Positions 16,557-25,489 are shown, numbered from the stretch's first letter. The stretch is 63,198 nt of DNA from Bacillota bacterium (GCA_023391835.1 JAEWAE010000066.1:1-63198); one strand, 5' to 3'. Notes: generated by a model not told the origin, from the letters alone. Translations and numbers: made by a program.

Positions 16557-17900
16557 TCATCCTCGGGAACCCCCCTCGGCGGCGGGCGGCTGGGGGATTT
16601 TTACGGCCCGCACCCGCTCGATGTGGCGGTCCTCCACTTTTTCCACCGTAAAATCCACGCCAGCCACCCGCACGGTGGGGTGCTCTCCCTCCTGGGGAAT
16701 CCGGCCCAGCCGGTCGATGATCAGACCGCCCAGCGTGTCGTATTCACCCTCCGGCAGTTTTACGTCCAAAAGCTCCGACACTTCGTACAGCTCGGCACCG
16801 CCGTCAATTGTGTAGGTGGAGGCGTCAATTTTGGAAAATTCCGCCTCTTCATTGTCGTACTCGTCCTGAATATCGCCGACGATGGATTCGAGCAGATCTT
16901 CCATGGTGATGATGCCGGCCGTGCCGCCGTATTCGTCGATGACGACGGCCATATGCTGCTTTTTGAGCTTGAGGGCCTTGAAAAGTTCCCGGGCACGCTT
17001 GGTCTCGGGCACGAAAAGAGGCGTGCGCATGACGTCGCGGATCTGGAAATTCTCGGGTAGCTGCCGGCCGACGTAGCGCAGCAGGTCTTTGATGTAAATG
17101 ATGCCCACGATGTTGTCGAGATCGTCCTCAAACACCGGGATGCGGGAAAAGCCCTCGGCCAGCCCAATCTGAATGACGTCATCCAGCGAATCGGTGATTT
17201 CCACCGCGGCCACCTCGGTGCGATGCGTCATGATTTCACCGGCCAGACGGTCGTTGAATTCAAAGACGTTGTTGATCATTTCTTTTTCGCTTTCCTCGAT
17301 GGTGCCGTTTTCTTCGCCCACGTCCACCATCATGCGGATCTCTTCCTCGGTGACGTTGGTGTTTTCAGGGGCTTGCTGGATGCCCAGGGGCTTCGCCACC
17401 AGATTGGTGGAAAAGGCGAGCAGGTCGGCGAAGGGCTTGAAGACCGTGAGCAAAAAGGCAAGGATGCCGCATACCGAGAAGGCGACGCCCTCGGCGTTGT
17501 GCATGGCGATGCGCTTGGGCACCAGCTCACCGAAAACCAGCGTGAAATAGGAAAGCAGCAGCGTGATGACGACCATCGTCACCGGACTCGCCACCGACGC
17601 CGGCACCGAAGCGCCCATCAGCAGCCGGGTCAGCGGGGCGGAAAAACTCGCGCTGGCGATGGAGCTTGCGAAGAAGCCCGCCAGTGTGACGCCCACTTGG
17701 ATGGAGGCCAGAAAATTGCTGGGCTTTGCCAGCAGCTTGAGCACCGTTTTGGCCTTGGGGTTGCCGTCCTCCGCCATTTTTTTGATTTTGCCGTCGTTTA
17801 GCGTCACGATGGCGATTTCGGAAGCGGAAAAAAAGGCGTTGATCAGAATGAGAATCAGAATGATAATCAGAATAGAAGCAGGGTGACCGTCGGGGTCCAT
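16557..17900 (-). CDS. CNNM/CBS/CorC-domain protein (hemolysin C family)
   Basis: This 447-residue membrane protein has the standard three parts. An N-terminal CNNM transmembrane domain (first helix residues 9-28, then ASIQVGVTLAGFF) is followed by a paired CBS domain (about 205-335, with TEVAAVEI and DEYGGTAGIITMEDLLE) and a C-terminal CorC_HlyC domain. Members are linked to Mg2+ or other divalent cation transport or efflux and nucleotide sensing through CBS. The name hemolysin is historical. Start ATG 17900 follows GGGAGGATTTG. The gene is divergent from the pyruvate:ferredoxin oxidoreductase gene across a 389-bp gap. Confidence 0.93.
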   Translation of the reverse strand: MDPDGHPASILIIILILILINAFFSASEIAIVTLNDGKIKKMAEDGNPKAKTVLKLLAKPSNFLASIQVGVTLAGFFASSIASASFSAPLTRLLMGASVPASVASPVTMVVITLLLSYFTLVFGELVPKRIAMHNAEGVAFSVCGILAFLLTVFKPFADLLAFSTNLVAKPLGIQQAPENTNVTEEEIRMMVDVGEENGTIEESEKEMINNVFEFNDRLAGEIMTHRTEVAAVEITDSLDDVIQIGLAEGFSRIPVFEDDLDNIVGIIYIKDLLRYVGRQLPENFQIRDVMRTPLFVPETKRARELFKALKLKKQHMAVVIDEYGGTAGIITMEDLLESIVGDIQDEYDNEEAEFSKIDASTYTIDGGAELYEVSELLDVKLPEGEYDTLGGLIIDRLGRIPQEGEHPTVRVAGVDFTVEKVEDRHIERVRAVKIPQPPAAEGGSRG

Positions 17901-18202
17901 CGAATCAAATCCTCCCTAAAAAGGCGGCCGGGTCGGTTTTGGCCCGGAAAGTGTGTTCGGCGGGGCATCCTATATATGCCCGCTGAAAAAAATCAATATT
18001 TATTATGATACCGGAATTACAAAAAAATGTCAAACCGCTTCGCCGCCTTCTGGCGCCTTCCCCGGCCGGGCATGGACGATGGGGGCGGCTGAGCACTCCG
18101 CTGCACCGCCGCAGACAGAATTTTTGTGGGCGCACGGGTCCGCCTTTCCTGCTGCGACCCGGTCTGCGCCGGGGAGCCCGGGGGAAAATTCCAAATTTGA
18201 TG
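17901..18202. other. Intergenic region between the CNNM/CBS gene and the PFOR gene
   Basis: No credible gene is seen here. Small frames on both strands have no ribosome binding site. The part near 17970-18010 is AT-rich and probably holds the leftward promoter of the CNNM gene, but I could not settle on a convincing -35/-10 pair. Confidence 0.5.
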
Positions 18203-18231
18203 TTTACTTGCCCGGTCGATCGTGCTAAAAT
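18203..18231 (+). promoter_or_regulatory. Promoter of the PFOR gene
   Basis: TTTACT at 18203-18208 and TAAAAT at 18226-18231 are separated by 17 bp. The mRNA would start near 18238 and have a 50-nt leader. Confidence 0.65.
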
Positions 18232-18253
18232 AACTTTGTGCATTTAATTACGT

Positions 18254-18269
18254 TTGTCAAACACGACAA
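18254..18269. repeat. Short inverted repeat in the PFOR leader
   Basis: TTGTC and GACAA arms are separated by six bases, just downstream of the predicted transcription start. It could be an operator. It does not match the TTGTTAA...TTAACAA consensus of the redox repressor Rex well. Confidence 0.35.
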
Positions 18270-18289
18270 TCAAGGGGGAACAAAAGTCC

Positions 18290-21200
18290 ATGACGAGAAA
18301 AATGAAGACCATGGACGGCAACACTGCGGCCGCCCACGTTTCTTATGCGTTTACGGACGTCGCCGCTATATACCCCATCACACCTTCTTCGGTGATGGCG
18401 GAGCTGGCGGACAAATGGTCCGCAGACGGGCGTAAGAATCTGTTTGGCCAGCAGGTTAAGGTTGTGGAGATGCAGTCCGAGGCCGGCGCTTCGGGTGCTG
18501 TCCACGGTTCGCTGGCTGCGGGTGCCCTGACCACCACGTTCACAGCCTCCCAGGGCCTGCTGCTGATGATCCCGAATCTTTACAAGATCGCGGGCGAACT
18601 GCTGCCGGGCGTTATCGATGTGTCGGCCCGTGCGGTGGCTTCCCACGCGCTTTCGATTTTCGGCGACCACAGCGACGTGTATGCCTGCCGGCAGACCGGT
18701 TTTGCCATGCTGTGCTCGAGCAGTGTGCAGGAAGTGATGGACCTGGCTCCTGTGGCGCATCTGGCCGCCATCAAGGGCCGTGTGCCGTTCATCCATTTCT
18801 TTGACGGTTTCCGTACCTCGCACGAGATCCAGAAGATCGAAACTTGGGATTATGACACCCTCGATTCCATGCTCGACAAGGACGCGGTCGAAGCGTTCCG
18901 CAAGCGCGCACTCAACCCGGAGCATCCGGTGCAGCGCGGCACGGCGCAGAACCCGGACGTCTTCTTCCAGGCCCGCGAGTCCGCCAACACCTATTATGAA
19001 AACGTGCCGGCGGTCGTCGAAGCGTATATGAACAAGATCAACTCCCTCATCGGCACCAACTACAAGCCCTTCAACTATTACGGCGCCGCCGATGCGGATA
19101 AGGTGATCGTGGCCATGGGCTCGGTCTGCGAGACCATCGACGAGACCATCGACTATCTGCTCGCCAAGGGCGAAAAAGTCGGCGTCATCAAGGTGCGCCT
19201 GTATCGTCCGTTCTCGGTCAAGCACCTGCTGGCCGTGATGCCCAAGACCGTCAAGAAGATTTCCGTGCTCGACCGTACCAAGGAACCCGGCAGCCTCGGC
19301 GAGCCGCTGGCCCTCGATATTGTCGCGGCGCTGCGCGACACGGCGTTCGAAGACGTGCCGGTCTATTCCGGCCGCTATGGCCTTGGCTCGAAAGACACCA
19401 CTCCGGGCCAGATCATCGCCGTCTATCGCAACATGGAATCCCTTACCCCCAAGAAACGCTTCACCATCGGCATCGACGACGATGTGACCCATCTGTCGCT
19501 CAATGTTACCGAAGAGCCCGACACCACTCCGGCGGGTACCCATTCCTGCAAATTCTGGGGCTTGGGTTCCGACGGCACCGTGGGCGCCAACAAGAACACC
19601 ATTAAGATTATCGGCGACCACACCGACATGTATGCGCAGGGCTACTTCGCCTATGACTCCAAAAAGTCCGGCGGCGTCACCATTTCCCATCTGCGCTTCG
19701 GCAAGAAGCCGATCAAATCCACCTACTTCGTCAGCAAGGCGAATTTTGTGGCCTGCCACAATCCGTCTTATATGGATAAGTACGACATCGTCGAAGATCT
19801 GAAGGACGGCGGCACGTTCCTGCTCAACTGCCCGTGGAGCGACGATGAGATCGACGCGCATCTGCCCGCAAAGGTCAAGCGCTTCATCGCCAAGCACCAC
19901 ATCAAGCTCTATGCCATCGACGGTATCAGCATCGCCAAGGAAATCGGCATGGGCGGCCGCATCAACACCATCCTGCAGGCAGCCTTCTTCAAGATTTCCC
20001 AGATCATCCCCGTGGATGACGCCGTCAAGTTCATGAAAGACGCCGCCACCGCGACTTACGGCCGCAAGGGCGAGAAGATCGTTTCCATGAACCACACCGC
20101 CATCGACCGCGGCGTCGAGCAGGTGCGCGAAGTGCCGGTGCCGGCTGCGTGGGCCGATGCGAAAGACACGCCGGTCACCCATGAAATCACGGGCGACCCG
20201 GCTATCGTCAATTATGTCAAGAATATTCTCGAGCCGGTCAACGCGCAGCGCGGCGACCAACTCCCGGTTTCGGCCTTCAAGGGCAGCGAAGACGGCACCG
20301 TGCCGCTGGGCACCTCCGCCTACGAGAAGCGCGGCATCGCCGTGGATGTGCCGGAATGGAATCCGGACAACTGCATCCAGTGCAACTTCTGCGCGTATGT
20401 TTGCCCGCACGCCGTCATCCGCCCGATCGTCATGACCGCCGAAGAGGCCGCCAAGGCTCCTGCGGGCATGAAGATGAAGGACATGACCGCGATGCCGGGT
20501 CTCAAATTCGCGGTGGCCCCGTCGGTGCTCGACTGCACGGGCTGCGGTTCCTGCGCGAATGTCTGCCCGGGCTTCAAGGGCAACAAGGCTTTGACCATGA
20601 AGCCGATCGATTCCCAGCTGGAAGTCGAATCCTGGTTCCAGTATGGCCAGACGCTGCCGGAAAAGCCGGAAGTTTCCGAAAAATTCAAACCCGAAACGGT
20701 CAAGGGCAGCCAGTTCAAGAAGCCGTTGCTTGAGTTCCACGGCGCCTGCGCGGGCTGCGGCGAAACTCCGTATGCGCGGCTGACCTCTCAGCTGTTCGGC
20801 GACCGGATGTATATCGCCAACGCCACCGGCTGCTCCTCCATCTGGGGCGGCTCCTTCCCGGCGACCCCGTACACCGTCAACAAGCGCGGCTTCGGCCCGG
20901 CATGGGCGAACTCCCTGTTTGAAGACAACGCCGAATACGGCTACGGCATGTTTTTGGCTCAGGAACAGCTTCGCGACCGTCTGGCCGGTTACCTCGATGA
21001 ACTGCTGGCTTCCGACGTGAGCGCCGAAGTCAAGGCCGCCGTCGAGAGCTGGAAATCCAGCAAGGAAGACGGCAAGGCCAACCGTGCGGCCACCGACAAG
21101 CTCGTCGCCGCACTGGAAGGCATCAAGGGCAACGAGCTGGCGGCCAAAGTGCTTGCCGACAAGGATTACCTCGCGAAGAAGTCTGTGTGGATCTTCGGCG

Positions 21201-21823
21201 GCGACGGCTGGTCCTATGATATCGGCTTCGGCGGCCTGGATCACGTCGTGGCGTCCGGCAAGGATGTCAACGTGCTGATCTTCGACACCGAGGTGTACTC
21301 CAACACCGGCGGACAGTCCTCCAAGGCCACTCCGGCCGGCTCGGTTGCGCAGTTTGCGGCGGCCGGCAAGGCGACCAAAAAGAAGGATCTGGCGGGCATG
21401 CTCATGACCTATGGGTATGTGTATGTGGCGCAGGTGGCCATGGGCGCGGATTACAATCAGTGCATCAAGGCTCTGACCGAAGCGGAAAGCTACAACGGCC
21501 CGTCGGTCGTCATTGCTTACGCACCCTGCATCAACCACGGTATCCGCGGCGGTATGGGCATCAGCCAGACTGAGGAAAAGAAAGCGGTGACTGCCGGCTA
21601 TTGGCAGAACTTCCGCTTCAATCCGCTGCTGGCCGACGAGGGCAAGAACCCCTTCACCCTTGACAGCAAGGCTCCGACCGCTTCGTATCACGACTTCATT
21701 ATGAACGAAGTGCGTTACAGCTCGCTGACCCGCTCCTTCCCCGAAAGAGCCACCAAGCTCTTTGCCGAAGCCGAGCAGCAGGCTAAGGACAAATACGAAC
21801 ATCTGGTCGAACTGTCGAAGTAA
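18290..21823 (+). CDS. nifJ: Pyruvate:ferredoxin (flavodoxin) oxidoreductase
   Basis: This 1,177-residue single-chain enzyme oxidises pyruvate with CoA to acetyl-CoA, CO2 and reduced ferredoxin, the central step of clostridial fermentation. All domains are present: an N-terminal pyrimidine-binding domain (AAHVSYAFTDVAAIYPITPSS), a transketolase C-like domain, an EKR domain, and a ferredoxin domain with CIQCNFCAYVCP (near 694) and CTGCGSCANVCP (near 749). The C-terminal thiamine diphosphate domain has CAGCGETPY (near 820) and GGDGWSYDIGFGG (near 970). Start ATG 18290 follows AAGGGGGAAC by about ten bases; an upstream TTG frame overlaps the leader repeat. Codon usage is strongly biased to C-ending codons, as expected for an abundant protein. 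Confidence 0.98.
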   Translation: MTRKMKTMDGNTAAAHVSYAFTDVAAIYPITPSSVMAELADKWSADGRKNLFGQQVKVVEMQSEAGASGAVHGSLAAGALTTTFTASQGLLLMIPNLYKIAGELLPGVIDVSARAVASHALSIFGDHSDVYACRQTGFAMLCSSSVQEVMDLAPVAHLAAIKGRVPFIHFFDGFRTSHEIQKIETWDYDTLDSMLDKDAVEAFRKRALNPEHPVQRGTAQNPDVFFQARESANTYYENVPAVVEAYMNKINSLIGTNYKPFNYYGAADADKVIVAMGSVCETIDETIDYLLAKGEKVGVIKVRLYRPFSVKHLLAVMPKTVKKISVLDRTKEPGSLGEPLALDIVAALRDTAFEDVPVYSGRYGLGSKDTTPGQIIAVYRNMESLTPKKRFTIGIDDDVTHLSLNVTEEPDTTPAGTHSCKFWGLGSDGTVGANKNTIKIIGDHTDMYAQGYFAYDSKKSGGVTISHLRFGKKPIKSTYFVSKANFVACHNPSYMDKYDIVEDLKDGGTFLLNCPWSDDEIDAHLPAKVKRFIAKHHIKLYAIDGISIAKEIGMGGRINTILQAAFFKISQIIPVDDAVKFMKDAATATYGRKGEKIVSMNHTAIDRGVEQVREVPVPAAWADAKDTPVTHEITGDPAIVNYVKNILEPVNAQRGDQLPVSAFKGSEDGTVPLGTSAYEKRGIAVDVPEWNPDNCIQCNFCAYVCPHAVIRPIVMTAEEAAKAPAGMKMKDMTAMPGLKFAVAPSVLDCTGCGSCANVCPGFKGNKALTMKPIDSQLEVESWFQYGQTLPEKPEVSEKFKPETVKGSQFKKPLLEFHGACAGCGETPYARLTSQLFGDRMYIANATGCSSIWGGSFPATPYTVNKRGFGPAWANSLFEDNAEYGYGMFLAQEQLRDRLAGYLDELLASDVSAEVKAAVESWKSSKEDGKANRAATDKLVAALEGIKGNELAAKVLADKDYLAKKSVWIFGGDGWSYDIGFGGLDHVVASGKDVNVLIFDTEVYSNTGGQSSKATPAGSVAQFAAAGKATKKKDLAGMLMTYGYVYVAQVAMGADYNQCIKALTEAESYNGPSVVIAYAPCINHGIRGGMGISQTEEKKAVTAGYWQNFRFNPLLADEGKNPFTLDSKAPTASYHDFIMNEVRYSSLTRSFPERATKLFAEAEQQAKDKYEHLVELSK

Positions 21824-21838
21824 TTTGGCATTCCGGGA

Positions 21839-21873
21839 ATGCCCCGTGCGGGAAACCGCACGGGGCATTTTTT
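21839..21873 (+). terminator. Terminator of the PFOR gene
   Basis: A perfect stem around GAAA (ATGCCCCGTGCGG and its complement) is followed by TTTTTTG. Confidence 0.95.
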
Positions 21874-21944
21874 GCGTCTGTGGGGGGCATTTTTTCAATA
21901 TTTCTTTCAAAGGGTGGGCCGCGGCTGCCGGGATCGCGCCATGG

Positions 21945-21973
21945 TTGCAAAAAAGCGTGGGTTGACGTATAAT
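21945..21973 (+). promoter_or_regulatory. Promoter of the sugar transferase gene
   Basis: TTGCAA at 21945-21950 and TATAAT at 21968-21973 are separated by 17 bp. This leaves a leader of about 130 nt before the start codon. Confidence 0.7.
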
Positions 21974-22109
21974 ACAAATGCTTCCCGGAATGGATAAAAT
22001 GGATAGAAAATATATCGGAGTGTTTCATACAGCCGGTTGCGGCGCCTCCGACGACCGGTGACAATTTCCCGGACGGCAATCGAAGAAATGTTGGCGGGGA
22101 ATGTGAAAT

Positions 22110-22784
22110 ATGGAATATGGGAATGGCTTTATGTACGACGTGGAAAATGACGGCCTGACCGTCGAGCAGAATATCGGACTGCCGGGGCAGTCGCGCTCCG
22201 GCCGGCTGTATCGCCGGGTCGGCAAGCGGACGATGGATATCCTGCTGGCGTCCGCGGGGTTGGTGGTACTTTTTCCCCTGTGCCTGATTATCGGCATTGC
22301 CGTGCGGCTGGAATCGTCCGGCCCGGCGATTTATCGGCAGGAAAGACTCGGCCTGAACGGCCGGGAATTCATGATCCTGAAATTTCGCTCCATGGTGAAG
22401 GACGCCGAGGCGTGCGGGCCGATGTGGGCGGAAAAAGACGACTGCCGTGTGACGCACGTAGGGCGCTTTTTGCGCAAATCACGTCTGGACGAGCTGCCCC
22501 AGCTGATCAATATCCTGTCGGGTGACATGTCCATCGTCGGCCCGCGACCGGAGCGGCGCTATTTTTACGATCAATTCCGACGGGACATACCCGATTTTGA
22601 CGTGCGCCTGCGGGTGAAGCCGGGGCTGACCGGCCTGGCGCAGGTCAGCGGCGGGTATGATATCACCCCGGCCTGCAAATTGAAATACGACAAGAAATAT
22701 ATGCGGCATGTGACCTTCTGGGGCGATTTTTTGATCCTCTGCCGTACGTTCCGGGTCATTTTTACGGGGGACGGCGCCCGCTGA
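22110..22784 (+). CDS. Polyprenyl-phosphate sugar-1-phosphate transferase (WcaJ/EpsL type)
   Basis: This 224-residue membrane enzyme belongs to the bacterial sugar transferase family (monotopic phosphoglycosyl transferases), which start a surface glycan by moving a sugar-1-phosphate from a nucleotide sugar onto undecaprenyl phosphate. The family pattern is complete: KRTMDILLASAGLVVLFP (membrane-inserted helix), GPAIYRQERLGLNG, KFRSM, LRKSRLDELPQ, GDMSIVGPRPE and VKPGLTGLAQVSG. It stands apart from any glycan cluster. The polysaccharide operon at 48,800-62,300 has no such gene, so this could prime it (inference). The ATG at 22110 follows GGGGAAT; an in-frame ATG at 22131 is possible. Confidence 0.93.
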   Translation: MEYGNGFMYDVENDGLTVEQNIGLPGQSRSGRLYRRVGKRTMDILLASAGLVVLFPLCLIIGIAVRLESSGPAIYRQERLGLNGREFMILKFRSMVKDAEACGPMWAEKDDCRVTHVGRFLRKSRLDELPQLINILSGDMSIVGPRPERRYFYDQFRRDIPDFDVRLRVKPGLTGLAQVSGGYDITPACKLKYDKKYMRHVTFWGDFLILCRTFRVIFTGDGAR

Positions 22785-22792
22785 GCGTGCTC

Positions 22793-22821
22793 TTGACAAG
22801 CAGCGGGGGAAAGATTATACT
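22793..22821 (+). promoter_or_regulatory. Promoter of the TetR gene
   Basis: TTGACA at 22793-22798, a 17-bp spacer and TATACT at 22816-22821 form a near-consensus promoter starting eight bases after the sugar transferase stop. Confidence 0.88.
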
Positions 22822-22831
22822 GTGAATGTCG

Positions 22832-22849
22832 TTTGAACAGTCGTTCAAA
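22832..22849. promoter_or_regulatory. Probable TetR autoregulatory operator
   Basis: TTTGAAC, four bases, then GTTCAAA: a perfect 7-4-7 inverted repeat just downstream of the -10 box, covering the expected transcription start region of the TetR gene. Position and symmetry fit an operator for a dimeric TetR repressor. Confidence 0.72.
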
Positions 22850-22870
22850 TCGCCGGCAGGAGTGTCTGCA

Positions 22871-23440
22871 ATGGGAAAAGAAACTGAGATCAGCGTGCCG
22901 CAGCGGATATTGGAATCCGCTTATCGGTGCATCGCCCGTAAAGGCTATGCCAGCGCCTCCATGCGCGACATTGCGGAGGATGCCGGCGTGGCGCTTGGGC
23001 AGCTCAACTATTACTATAAAAACAAAGAGGGCCTTTATATGGCCGTCATCCGGGCGCTTTCCTGCAGCTATCGGGAGGATATCCGTACCATCCTGCAGCA
23101 AAGCGGGACGGCAAGGGAGCGCCTGAGCCGGCTGGTGAGTGGCATCAAACAGACAGTCCACGAAAAGCCCGAGCTCAACCGCATGCTTTTCGACTTGATC
23201 AGCATGTCGATCTGGAATCCCAGCTTCCGGGAGCTGCTCAGCAGTCTTTTTGACGAGCTTTCCGCGCTGGTGGAGCGCTATGTGTTTGCTGGCCAGTCGC
23301 TGATCGGCAAATCGGGCCGATTTTCGGCCCAGACCCGGGCCCGCTCGGTAGTGGGCAGCATTTTCGGTACCGTGATGCAGTATATCCTAAATCCGCGGGA
23401 TGACGCGTTGCTGGATTCTCTCAATCTCATCCAGATCTAA
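22871..23440 (+). CDS. TetR/AcrR family transcriptional regulator
   Basis: This 189-residue regulator has a TetR N-terminal helix-turn-helix at about residues 10-57 (RILESAYRCIARKGYASASMRDIAEDAGVALGQLNYYYKNKEGLY) and a C-terminal helical ligand-binding and dimerisation domain of typical length. The start at ATG 22871 is set by GGAG eight bases upstream. The longer frame from 22826 would translate the operator palindrome. The gene probably represses itself through the site at 22832-22849 and may control the radical SAM gene that follows its terminator. The ligand is unknown. Confidence 0.93.
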   Translation: MGKETEISVPQRILESAYRCIARKGYASASMRDIAEDAGVALGQLNYYYKNKEGLYMAVIRALSCSYREDIRTILQQSGTARERLSRLVSGIKQTVHEKPELNRMLFDLISMSIWNPSFRELLSSLFDELSALVERYVFAGQSLIGKSGRFSAQTRARSVVGSIFGTVMQYILNPRDDALLDSLNLIQI

Positions 23441-23455
23441 TTGACCCGATTTTTC

Positions 23456-23479
23456 CGCCCGGCCGGTGCCGGGCGTTTT
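23456..23479 (+). terminator. Terminator of the TetR gene
   Basis: An 8-bp perfect stem (CGCCCGGC and GCCGGGCG) with loop CGGT is followed by TTTT. Confidence 0.8.
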
Positions 23480-23486
23480 CAGCGCC

Positions 23487-23515
23487 TTATTTAGTTCGTA
23501 CGTTCGTATTATAAT
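23487..23515 (+). promoter_or_regulatory. Promoter region of the radical SAM gene with a direct repeat
   Basis: TATAAT at 23510-23515 has TTATTT 17 bp upstream, a weak -35. The spacer holds GTTCGTAC followed at once by GTTCGTAT. The GTTC half resembles an arm of the TetR operator upstream (GTTCAAA), which hints at, but does not prove, shared control. Confidence 0.5.
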
Positions 23516-23593
23516 GGCGGTCTTGCGCCGGATATTCCCGCGCGTACATATAGAATAGACCGGATTTTCCCTATGACGGAAGGAGTGGACAGT

Positions 23594-24976
23594 ATGGCAG
23601 TCAAAAAACAGGCCACGGCTTTTTTGGCCAGGCGGACCATGCGCTACATCGTCAAAGACCCGGAAAAGAATTTTCCGCGGCTGATGAAGCTGGGACGGGT
23701 CGCGGTCAAAGGGCGGGACCCTTTTTACGGGCGGACCATCGACCTTTTCGAACGCATCTGGAATGATCGGCAAAACCCGTGGCGCGCATATTTCCTGCGG
23801 GTGCTCACGCAACTTAACCCCATGCAGCGGGAAAAATTCGTGCTCAACTTTTTGATCAACGACAGCGTATTCGGTTTCACCGAGCAAAACGAGCTTTCGC
23901 GTAAGCTGGGCTGCAACATCCCCTGGGCCATCCTGATGGACCCCACAAGCGCCTGCAATCTGCGTTGTAAGGGGTGCTGGGCGGCGGAGTATGAAAAGCA
24001 CGACCAGCTTACGCTGGAAGAGATGAGCCGCGTGATCGACCAGGGTCGTCAGCTCCACTGCTACTTTTATATTTATTCCGGCGGCGAGCCCATGATGCGC
24101 AAGGCGGATATCATCCGGCTGTGCGAAAAGTACCCCGACTGCGAATTCGCCGCGTTTACAAACGGCACGCTCATCGATGACTCGTTTGCCGCGGATATGG
24201 AACGGGTGGGCAATTTCGTGCCCGTCATCAGCATCGAGGGCTTCGAGGCGCAGACCGACATGCGCCGCGGCAAGGGAACCTTCCAGCGGGTGGTGAAAGC
24301 TATGGAAATTCTCAAGCGGCACCATCTGGCCTTCGGATTTTCGTGTTGCTACCACAGTCAGAACGTCGACACGGTGGCGAGCGACGAATTCATCGACTTT
24401 ATGATCGATTCCGGGGCGTGGTTCGGCTGGTATTTCACCTTTATCCCGGTGGGGACGGACGCCCCCATGGAGCTGATGGTCAGCGCCGAGCAACGGGCCT
24501 TTATGTACCGGCGCGTCAATGAGATCCGCAACCGCAAGCCGATTTTCGTGCTGGATTTCTGGAACGATGGGGAACACTGCGGGGGCTGCATCGCCGGCGG
24601 GCGGCGTTATTTCCACATCAATGCGGCGGGCGATGCGGAGCCCTGTGCCTTTATCCACTATGCCGACTCCAATATCCGCGACAAATCCCTGCTGGAAATC
24701 CTCCGTTCGCCGCTTTTCATGGGGTATCACGACGGGCAGCCTTTCAACAAAAATATGCTGCGGCCCTGCCCGCTGCTGGATAACCCGGAAAAGCTCCGCG
24801 GCATTGTCAAAAAGAGTGGGGCCCGTTCCACCCAGCCGCTGGACCCCGAGGATGTCGATCATCTGACGGGCAAGTGTGAGGAGGCCGCTGCCAGCTGGGC
24901 GAAAACCTCCGCCGGCCTGTGGGATGAGCGAAAAGATGAATATCAGAAAAAGCAGGCCCAGTCGACGTTCCGCTGA
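23594..24976 (+). CDS. Radical SAM protein
   Basis: This 460-residue enzyme has the radical SAM motif CNLRCKGC (about residues 121-128) that binds the catalytic 4Fe-4S cluster, followed by YIYSGGEP for S-adenosylmethionine. The upstream wording MDPTSACNLRC resembles the HpnH-like group. The C-terminal region has further Cys residues (HCGGCIAGG, EPCAFIHY, LRPCPLL) that may bind an auxiliary cluster, SPASM-like. The reaction cannot be deduced. GGAAGGAG eight bases upstream selects ATG 23594 over the upstream ATG at 23573. TetR regulator and radical SAM gene are adjacent, so regulation by TetR is likely. Confidence 0.88.
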   Translation: MAVKKQATAFLARRTMRYIVKDPEKNFPRLMKLGRVAVKGRDPFYGRTIDLFERIWNDRQNPWRAYFLRVLTQLNPMQREKFVLNFLINDSVFGFTEQNELSRKLGCNIPWAILMDPTSACNLRCKGCWAAEYEKHDQLTLEEMSRVIDQGRQLHCYFYIYSGGEPMMRKADIIRLCEKYPDCEFAAFTNGTLIDDSFAADMERVGNFVPVISIEGFEAQTDMRRGKGTFQRVVKAMEILKRHHLAFGFSCCYHSQNVDTVASDEFIDFMIDSGAWFGWYFTFIPVGTDAPMELMVSAEQRAFMYRRVNEIRNRKPIFVLDFWNDGEHCGGCIAGGRRYFHINAAGDAEPCAFIHYADSNIRDKSLLEILRSPLFMGYHDGQPFNKNMLRPCPLLDNPEKLRGIVKKSGARSTQPLDPEDVDHLTGKCEEAAASWAKTSAGLWDERKDEYQKKQAQSTFR

Positions 24977-25035
24977 CATTTTCCACAAACGGCGGAATGA
25001 AAGTGGAAAAAGCGCGTGGCTTACTAGGCCCAATC

Positions 25036-25068
25036 AATCGGTGTGCATCCCGCACACCGATTTTTTTT
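25036..25068 (+). terminator. Terminator of the radical SAM gene
   Basis: A perfect 11-bp stem (AATCGGTGTGC and its complement) around ATCCC ends in a run of eight T. Confidence 0.95.
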
Positions 25069-25086
25069 CGATTTTTAGGCCAGGCC

Positions 25087-25115
25087 TTTTCAACGGGAAA
25101 AGAAGGTGATATAAT
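25087..25115 (+). promoter_or_regulatory. Promoter of the small membrane protein gene
   Basis: A perfect TATAAT at 25110-25115 has TTTTCA 17 bp upstream. The -35 is weak. Confidence 0.5.
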
Positions 25116-25147
25116 GAAATTACCAAATAATGGAATGAGTGAGAATC

Positions 25148-25489
25148 ATGCAGAATACCGAAGGCAGTCTGCCGAAAAACCATATGGAAAAGTGGGCCAC
25201 AGTGGCGCAGGCCCTGGGTCGCAGGGGCGTGCGGATGCGCACAGGAGCCGGCCGGGCGTGGCGCGAGACGGCCGCGGGCCTTGCGTCGGTGCGTACCTGG
25301 GTGGCGGCGCTGGTAATGCTCACCGGCGTGCTGCTGATGCTGGCGGGCCTTGCGGCGGGCATCTGGCTGCGGGAAAAACCGCTGCTGACCGTCGGAATCT
25401 GTCTGAGCAGTATCCTGACGGGCGTGATGCTCGTCGGCTTTTCCCGCGTCGTGGCGGCGGCCGAGCTGTATATCCACCATCACCAGTAG
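25148..25489 (+). CDS. Small membrane protein of unknown function
   Basis: This 113-residue protein matches no family I recognise. It has a basic amphipathic N-terminal half (HMEKWATVAQALGRRGVRMRTG) and two membrane helices, about residues 50-72 and 78-100, ending in a short His-rich tail (IHHHQ). The start is uncertain between ATG 25148 and GTG 25139; neither has a strong ribosome binding site. A different frame starting at 25115 behind AGAAGGTGA runs through the same DNA, but its translation is low-complexity and looks like a shadow. The terminator upstream and the promoter at 25087 make it an independent unit. Confidence 0.6.
   Translation: MQNTEGSLPKNHMEKWATVAQALGRRGVRMRTGAGRAWRETAAGLASVRTWVAALVMLTGVLLMLAGLAAGIWLREKPLLTVGICLSSILTGVMLVGFSRVVAAAELYIHHHQ

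Noticed and set aside
18254..18269. Rex operator in the PFOR leader
   Set aside because: The arms TTGTC/GACAA with a 6-base gap do not match the Rex consensus; kept only as an inverted repeat.
18257..21910. A 1,217-codon minus-strand frame opposite the PFOR gene
   Set aside because: Pure shadow: the plus strand encodes a complete, motif-perfect enzyme with promoter and terminator.
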